Shown: positions 20,545 to 24,211 of the stretch, piece by piece | Position numbering within the stretch: the first letter of the stretch is position 1 | Layout of the letters: the number at the start of each line of letters is the position of its first letter | Virus record (IMG/VR): IMGVR_UViG_3300044993_000091 | Coordinates: 1 to 24,211 of that record | DNA: 24,211 nucleotides | Strand: one strand, 5' to 3' | DNA from: a virus | Made by a program: the position numbers and the translations under genes | The notes under the pieces: generated by a model | The model's database searches: none | What the model was told of the DNA's origin: nothing | The model's input: the letters and a program-made list of their open reading frames with translations, nothing else

Positions 20545-20866
20545 GCGTATTTTTATTTTAAGGCTATTTTGCGGTTGCGGAATAAGTCAACTAGGGGTTC
20601 CCGAACAGGACGATTTTTTTAACCGGCCGCCGGTTTTATGTACATTAAGGTCATTTTTCCTTTTTTTCCTTTACGAAGGTCTTTTTTTCTTAGTCTATCC
20701 CCAGACCCCGACGTCCTCGTTGGATAAATCTTGGAAGAATAGATCTCTCATTTCTCCGATTTCTCTCGGATGAGATAAGCTTACCACCTGTCCCAAACCG
20801 ATGCTGTCGCTTCGGAAGGCGTGAGGCGTGGTACGACACCTTTCTCACCGCACATTTTCCGGCAAA

Positions 20867-21103
20867 TCATCCCCTGCCCGTTAGTCCCGCCGGCTGACTA
20901 TTGCTCTCCTCGTTTTTTAAGGTTGTTCCGTCCAACCCGGTGGGAGAGACCCCGTCAGTAGAGTCTTGGTCACCGTAACCTGTTAGGTTATTTTCTTTGT
21001 GTTTGTTTAGTTTTTTTAATGCGAACATATTGTAAATAACCGGAGCGTTTTTTTTAAGAAGTTGCCGAATGTAGATTATCTTTTTTTTTGTTTGATCGTC
21101 CAT
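20867..21103 (-). CDS. Doubtful small protein (78 aa) within the candidate RNA
   Basis: The ATG at 21103 follows an inverted repeat (AATTCAAT-T-ATTGAATT) and opens a frame starting MDDQTKKKIIYIRQLLKKNA. The first 40 residues are Lys-rich and use codons like neighbouring genes. The second half (GYGDQDSTDGVSPTGLDG and so on) is low in hydrophobics and coincides with the GC-rich, paired region. It ends in UGA, and the same frame stays open for 60 more sense codons to a TAA near 20684. It may be a real gene with a structured mRNA, or a chance frame in a noncoding RNA. No Shine-Dalgarno. Confidence 0.35.
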   Translation of the reverse strand: MDDQTKKKIIYIRQLLKKNAPVIYNMFALKKLNKHKENNLTGYGDQDSTDGVSPTGLDGTTLKNEESNSQPAGLTGRG

Positions 21104-21120
21104 AATTCAATAATTGAATT
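21104..21120. promoter_or_regulatory. 8+8 inverted repeat overlapping a possible start
   Basis: AATTCAAT and ATTGAATT flank one central base, directly before the ATG at 21103 and about 30 bases after the -10 box. It could be an operator for a dimeric repressor or the tip of an RNA stem. Confidence 0.45.
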
Positions 21121-21151
21121 GATCTACTCGCCGTCCCCAATATTTAACAGT

Positions 21152-21177
21152 ATTATAAATTTTTTTCCTTTTGTCAA
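21152..21177 (-). promoter_or_regulatory. Promoter-like TTGACA with TATAAT/TAATAC
   Basis: TTGACA at 21177-21172 is perfect. TATAAT lies at 21157-21152 with only 14 bases between (TAATAC would give 16). The same short spacing occurs in the capsid promoter at 4308-4333. It begins immediately after the TAG at 21180 and would transcribe the candidate RNA. Confidence 0.5.
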
Positions 21178-21179
21178 GT

Positions 21180-21506
21180 CTAAATTTTACTTTTGATTAC
21201 ATACCCCAAATATTCTATCACTTTTACCATTCCATTTTCATCTCTAAACGGAGCGTTATTATCATTCTCTGGAACGATATTTTCGTTATCATACCGAACA
21301 TACTGGTATCTTTCCTTCGGCTTCATTTTGGCCAGACCAAGTGCCGTTTGAAAGACTGTCGCAAAGATTTCCTCTGGTAGTTGCTCACCTTCATTTGCCT
21401 CGTGGTATTCAATTAACGGTATTTTTCCGTTTTTGAATTGGTTTATCTCAACAAAAGATTTAGACCCACGATGCCAAGTAAATCTTAGATTTTTTGGTAT
21501 TTCCAT
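21180..21506 (-). CDS. Unknown protein following the tail fibre (108 aa)
   Basis: It begins MEIPKNLRFTWHRGSKSFVE and has a mixed alpha-beta composition with IPLIEYHEANEGEQLPEEIF and a C-terminal VKVIEYLGYVIKSKI strand region. There are no cysteines or membrane segments. Its ATG overlaps the TAA that closes the frame beyond the fibre UGA (TAATG). That is an operon-style junction placed exactly where the full-length fibre would end, and it supports the idea that the longer fibre is the ancestral form. It may be a fibre chaperone or accessory by position. No family recognised. Confidence 0.7.
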   Translation of the reverse strand: MEIPKNLRFTWHRGSKSFVEINQFKNGKIPLIEYHEANEGEQLPEEIFATVFQTALGLAKMKPKERYQYVRYDNENIVPENDNNAPFRDENGMVKVIEYLGYVIKSKI

Positions 21507-21811
21507 TATCTACTTAATGATTTTAACTTCAAAGAAAAGAAATCAATTCTCAAATCTCTTGCTGTTGTTGATGTTGGAATAATTTGAAAGAATGGGTGAA
21601 GCCCAGTTGACGACGAAGGAATGTTTGTTGTGAGAGTCGCTTCTGAACCACCATCTACTTGAAATCCTATTGTTGATGAGTTTATTGCTCTTATTCTAAA
21701 TGTGTGAAAATTAGTATCCTGCGATAAAAGAGAAGAAGTTATTGTTTGAGAGGAAGATGCTCTTGTTAAACCATAAAAAATGTTATCGGTATTGAGTCTT
21801 TGAAAATATAA
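21506..21811 (-). other. In-frame continuation of the tail fibre after UGA (101 codons)
   Basis: Directly after the UGA at 21814-21812 the same frame continues for 101 sense codons to TAA at 21508-21506. The sequence starts LYFQRLNTDNIFYGLTRASS, has TNFHTFRIRAINSSTIGFQV and ends FFSLKLKSLSR. It reads as the second half of a beta-sandwich (lectin/LamG-like) domain whose first half is the end of the upstream frame. The UGA falls in PPAN-x-LYF, where related phage proteins commonly have Gly or another residue before an I/V/L-Y-F strand, and where Trp would also fit. GGA or TGG is one base from TGA. Whether it is translated by readthrough is unknown. Confidence 0.75.
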
Positions 21812-23056
21812 TCAGTTAGCTGGTGGATTTGATGAAACATTATCGGATAGACCAAATTTAACTGAAAAATCTGTGCCAGTTGTAACTAAGGAAACAGAGA
21901 AATAAACAGTATCAAACTCACTCTTCAAAAATGAAGGAGTTGAAGCAGAAGCGGATAAATACATATAAGCAACCTGATTAGCTGTTGTTCCGCTTCTTAA
22001 TGTAATAACTCCTGGTCTATTTGCTGATGAAGATGTTGCCACGATTGAACCATTAGCAAATGACCAACCCAACTCCCCTATCTCTCCAGTTTCGGTAGAT
22101 TGTGCGAAAAAATCATCATAAATAATAGGTGCTGTTGATGGAAGTGTCGGGTCTGAACCACCCGCAACTTCCCAGCTTACATTTGTACCGTTTGTAGTTA
22201 AGAATTTACCAGCATTGCCAGACTGACTTGGTAATACTTGGTTAGCAGTAACATTGTGAGGATTTGAAGTATTGTTGATATGACTATCTAAATCTGATTG
22301 ATTTGCTTTGAGATTAAGTGCCGTTTGGGTAGCGGTTGAGATTGGTTTATCTAAATCGGAAGTATTATCTACATTTTCCAACCCTAAATCTGCTTTTGTG
22401 ACATTATGAGGATTTCCTGATGTCAGTTGTGAGTGGTCGTATGCTACTTTCCCTCTATCACCCCTATAAGCAGTTGACGAGGTTTCACCTAATGCTAAAC
22501 TCGGTGATATTTCAACATAAGTAGTTCCCGACCAACGATAACTTAAATTTGTATCAAGAGCAATGTATATTTTTCCAGTCTCTCCTGTTTCAGGAAAAGA
22601 TGATAAATCATCATACTCCAAAACATCGTCAACATAAGAAGGTAATTGAGACGATAAAATTTTTCCATTTTCATCAAGTTCTGCTACTCCATTTGCTGTT
22701 CCTTTTTGACTTAATGGTATTTGAGCATCATTGGTAACATTGCCAAGCCCTATTTGTGATTTTGTAACGTTGTGAGGATTGTCGGTTCTTACATCGTGAT
22801 CACCATCAGTTATCTTATCAAGTTCTATCTTATTAGAATGAGTATGAGATTGATTAATTGCAGTTTTTACTTCTAATGCGGTTGAAGTATTTGTTCCGTC
22901 TGATACAGTTTCGGAAGCATCAACTATTCCGTCATTATCCGTGTCATAAACGGATTTTGTCATATCACCACTACTGGGAATTATTCCTTCAATATCAGAG
23001 ACATTATGTTTATGCGATAATGGCTCACCTAATATTTTATCAACAGTTATTCCCAT
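21812..23056 (-). CDS. Tail fibre protein with NPHNVTK repeats, ended by a suspicious UGA
   Basis: The 414-codon frame starts MGITVDKILGEPLSHKHNVS. It carries repeated shaft motifs: DNPHNVTKSQIGLGNVTND, GNPHNVTKADLGLENVDNT and SNPHNVTANQVLP, the hallmark repeats of long tail fibres, with SHTHS-type His motifs that can bind iron in trimeric fibres. A YVDDVLEYDDLSSFPETGE segment (GKIYIALDTNLSYRWSG) is a common fibre insert. From about residue 300 a lectin-like domain begins (IIYDDFFAQSTETGEIGELG) but is cut in mid-domain by UGA. The coding potential continues to 21506 in the same frame. The start is one base after the MazG stop. Confidence 0.9.
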   Translation of the reverse strand: MGITVDKILGEPLSHKHNVSDIEGIIPSSGDMTKSVYDTDNDGIVDASETVSDGTNTSTALEVKTAINQSHTHSNKIELDKITDGDHDVRTDNPHNVTKSQIGLGNVTNDAQIPLSQKGTANGVAELDENGKILSSQLPSYVDDVLEYDDLSSFPETGETGKIYIALDTNLSYRWSGTTYVEISPSLALGETSSTAYRGDRGKVAYDHSQLTSGNPHNVTKADLGLENVDNTSDLDKPISTATQTALNLKANQSDLDSHINNTSNPHNVTANQVLPSQSGNAGKFLTTNGTNVSWEVAGGSDPTLPSTAPIIYDDFFAQSTETGEIGELGWSFANGSIVATSSSANRPGVITLRSGTTANQVAYMYLSASASTPSFLKSEFDTVYFSVSLVTTGTDFSVKFGLSDNVSSNPPAN

Positions 23057-23057
23057 A

Positions 23058-23432
23058 TTATTTTTTCCATTGCTGTTTCATAACTTTCATAACCTCTTGC
23101 CAAGATAATCCTTGACTTCTTAGCTCCTGAGCTTTTACAGGATTATATTTAATCATATTTACCCCCATTTTCTCAAAAATCAGCCTTTCTATGTCAAAGC
23201 CCAATGCGTCCGCTACTCCTAATCCAACAATAAAAACATCAGCCAATTCCATTGCCGCCTCATAGTTTTTATCCAGTGTCCCGTCTAACTTTTTAATTGC
23301 TTGGTCTAATTCATTTACCTCTTCCATCATTCGGTTAAAACGAGACTGAGGTGTTCTTGCTTCATCGGGAATAAGTTTAGTTTCCCACTGTTGCTGAACC
23401 GCCTGAATTTCGTTTAACCTTTCAAACTTCAT
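23058..23432 (-). CDS. mazG: MazG-like nucleotide pyrophosphohydrolase
   Basis: This 124-residue protein has the all-alpha NTP pyrophosphatase signature: E-E-V-N-E (37-41) in FNRMMEEVNELDQAI, and E-L-A-D (62-65) in AAMELADVFIVGLGVADALG, the EExxE...ExxD metal-binding set. It should hydrolyse non-canonical or regulatory nucleotides (NTP or dNTP to NMP); phage MazG proteins are thought to manage host nucleotide pools or the starvation response. Length suits the single-domain form. The start overlaps the holin-like gene stop (ATGA), and its position beside lysis-type genes is unusual. Confidence 0.88.
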   Translation of the reverse strand: MKFERLNEIQAVQQQWETKLIPDEARTPQSRFNRMMEEVNELDQAIKKLDGTLDKNYEAAMELADVFIVGLGVADALGFDIERLIFEKMGVNMIKYNPVKAQELRSQGLSWQEVMKVMKQQWKK

Positions 23433-23605
23433 TTTATTTTGTCGGCAAACTTGCTACCGACATTCCCGATAAGATATCCTCCCGCAACAACCATCGTAAA
23501 ATCTATCCATTCTTTCGGACTTATTTTACCAACCAAGACTAAGACATACGACAAAGCTATTAACACGATTGAGAGGATATATTTGCGACTTAGAAATTTG
23601 TCCAT
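23429..23605 (-). CDS. Holin-like membrane protein (58 aa)
   Basis: It reads MDKFLSRKYILSIVLIALSY with a first membrane helix (residues 10-26) and a second, weaker one (residues 36-50, FTMVVAGGYLIGNVG), then a basic end (SKFADKIK). Two helices with a short loop (GKISPKEWID) and a charged tail are typical of small phage holins, which make the membrane hole that lets the muralytic enzyme out. It lies after an XhlA-like gene, as in many lysis cassettes. The ATG overlaps no gene but follows TTAAAAGTT. It ends in UGA within the MazG ATG. Confidence 0.75.
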   Translation of the reverse strand: MDKFLSRKYILSIVLIALSYVLVLVGKISPKEWIDFTMVVAGGYLIGNVGSKFADKIK

Positions 23606-23622
23606 AGGTATTTATTGAACTT

Positions 23623-23820
23623 TTAATATTTTTTTAGAAATATATCCTTCAAAAGTCCAGCAAAAAATCCAGCCATTGCTCCAGCTCCAAGAGACCAAGA
23701 TTTCCAACCTTTTAAGTCTTCAATATCACTTCTCATTCCCCTAATTTCATCAACAAGCATTTGTAAAGTTGCCTCTGTTTTACCTTTGAATTCCGCCATA
23801 TTGTTATTTTGACTTCTCAT
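23623..23820 (-). CDS. XhlA-like coiled coil plus membrane-tail protein (65 aa)
   Basis: Residues 8-40 form a coiled coil (MAEFKGKTEATLQMLVDEIR and RSDIEDLKGWKSW). Residues 44-60 are a membrane helix (LGAGAMAGFFAGLLKDIFL) with a basic tip. This order, a soluble helical region then a C-terminal membrane anchor, is that of XhlA-type proteins, which work with holins. The start at 23820 overlaps the previous stop as ATGA; an internal start at residue 8 is possible. XhlA family membership is likely from architecture, not from identity of residues. Confidence 0.72.
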   Translation of the reverse strand: MRSQNNNMAEFKGKTEATLQMLVDEIRGMRSDIEDLKGWKSWSLGAGAMAGFFAGLLKDIFLKKY

Positions 23821-24211
23821 TTCTTTCCAAAAATGTAGTCAATTAATAACTTTTTGATTGATGATTTTGTCGCATCGTATTTGGTTTGTAAAGTCTTTAT
23901 TTGTTTAATATAGTCAACTTCCTTTAACTGCCAAGAAGCTTTGCTATTTTCAAAATCAAGTTTCAGTTGATTTAATTCCTGCGTTACTTGAAGTAACTTG
24001 TTATTAAGCTCTTGATTGCTTTCACTTGCCTTCTGACAGACGGACAACTCGTCTGCCAATATATTTTTATCCTTCTCTAATTGTGCTATTTGACTGTTAA
24101 GATTTGATATTGTTTGGTCTTTTTCTCCTATCGTTTTTTGGAGATTGCTGATTTCTAATTTCCTATCGTTGCACCATTTTATTACATCATCAGCCGATAT
24201 TTCATAGTTAA
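23817..24211 (-). CDS. Coiled-coil protein, N-terminus cut by the window edge
   Basis: The frame is open from base 24211 leftward, so the true start is outside. A TTG at 24059 inside the frame is not needed as start. The visible ~131 residues include NYEISADDVIKWCNDRK, then heptad-rich stretches (LEISNLQKTIGEKDQTISNL; QELNNKLLQVTQELNQLKLD) that predict a long coiled coil, and end with KKLLIDYIFGKK. It ends in UGA in an ATGA overlap with the XhlA-like gene. It may be a lysis-cassette partner or the end of a structural protein. Confidence 0.7.
   Translation of the reverse strand, partial: NYEISADDVIKWCNDRKLEISNLQKTIGEKDQTISNLNSQIAQLEKDKNILADELSVCQKASESNQELNNKLLQVTQELNQLKLDFENSKASWQLKEVDYIKQIKTLQTKYDATKSSIKKLLIDYIFGKK

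Larger units (their letters stand above)
20621..21150 (-). ncRNA. Candidate large structured RNA (unclassified)
   Basis: This stretch is visibly richer in G+C than its surroundings and packed with complementary arms on the minus strand. Examples: TAACCT-AAC-AGGTTA (20976-20990); CTGAC/GTCAG and CTCTCC/GGAGAG separated by a symmetric 5x5 internal loop (20894-20958) around a GGTTG/CAACC hairpin; GCGGTGAG/CTCACGC (20819-20851); CTCAT-CCGA/TCGG-ATGAG (20747-20774); AACCGG/CCGGTT (20621-20635); and a GTAGAT/ATCTAC plus CGA/TCG stem joining 21122-21130 with 21066-21076. A promoter lies at 21152-21177 and another right after its end. There is no convincing terminator. I do not recognise tmRNA, RNase P RNA or a self-splicing intron core. 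GOLLD- or ROOL-type phage RNAs are possible relatives but untested. The 300 bases from 20545 to 20866 hold no supported gene. Confidence 0.42.

Noticed and set aside
20621-21150. tmRNA, RNase P RNA or group I intron
   Set aside because: I could not find the tRNA-like ends or tag frame of tmRNA, the conserved P4 strings of RNase P, or the ordered P/Q/R/S core of group I introns. The GACTA- and AAGAT-like strings present are in the wrong order.
1-24211. General reassignment of UGA (to Trp or Gly) in this phage
   Set aside because: At least ten genes end in UGA, including groES (three UGA in a row), groEL and several ATGA-coupled genes, and core genes such as terminase, portal and GroEL contain no internal UGA. 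The tRNA-Trp anticodon is CCA, not UCA.

Overview
The window is part of a tailed bacteriophage genome (Caudoviricetes-type, inferred from terminase, portal and HK97-type capsid genes together). It is AT-rich, and every gene I can support is on the minus strand, so transcription runs from base 24211 down to base 1. The code is standard: at least ten genes end in UGA, several of them in ATGA start/stop overlaps. The host cannot be named. It should be a bacterium with ordinary sigma-70-type promoters and a normal anti-Shine-Dalgarno, because some genes have AAGGAGGTGA-like ribosome sites. I see no integrase, recombinase, insertion sequence or CRISPR array. Both edges cut through a gene.

Layout in order of transcription. 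(1) 24211-23058: a partial coiled-coil protein, an XhlA-like protein, a two-helix holin-like protein and a MazG-type nucleotide pyrophosphohydrolase. (2) 23056-21506: a tail fibre with repeats, interrupted by one in-frame UGA inside its C-terminal lectin-like domain. (3) 21506-20545: a small unknown gene, then a GC-richer stretch of about 0.5 kb with its own promoter and dense complementary arms, which may be a large structured RNA. (4) 20544-18193: a DNA recombination block with a probable single-strand annealing protein, a coiled-coil protein, an unknown, a small helix-turn-helix protein and a DUF1064-type nuclease. (5) 18170-15102: a small basic protein, GroES and GroEL, then small unknowns. 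(6) 15018-13252: a ParB-methyltransferase fusion and a DUF5681 protein. (7) 13161-9435: mostly small accessory proteins (zinc-binding, YopX-like, membrane), a papain-like peptidase candidate, a membrane-anchored lytic transglycosylase and tRNA-Trp. (8) 9415-1: packaging and head genes (large terminase, portal, DUF6496 protein, scaffold-like protein, major capsid protein, decoration-like protein), a collagen-containing fibre and a partial unknown.

Two promoter types recur. One is TTGACA plus an 18-base spacer of partly shared sequence, ahead of the recombination, chaperonin and 13161 gene groups. The other is an extended -10 (TGNTATAAT) lying only 6-8 bases before an ATG, which predicts leaderless mRNAs for the portal, DUF6496 and several small genes. 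Many other leaders carry a repeated A-rich motif (TTAAAARTT) where a Shine-Dalgarno would be expected. The capsid gene has a promoter followed by an intrinsic-terminator-like hairpin before its start, as in attenuation.

The points most worth checking are the UGA in the tail fibre together with the phage tRNA-Trp, the candidate structured RNA near 21000, the leaderless promoter pattern, the capsid leader hairpin, and the methyltransferase whose DPPY motif reads YPPY.
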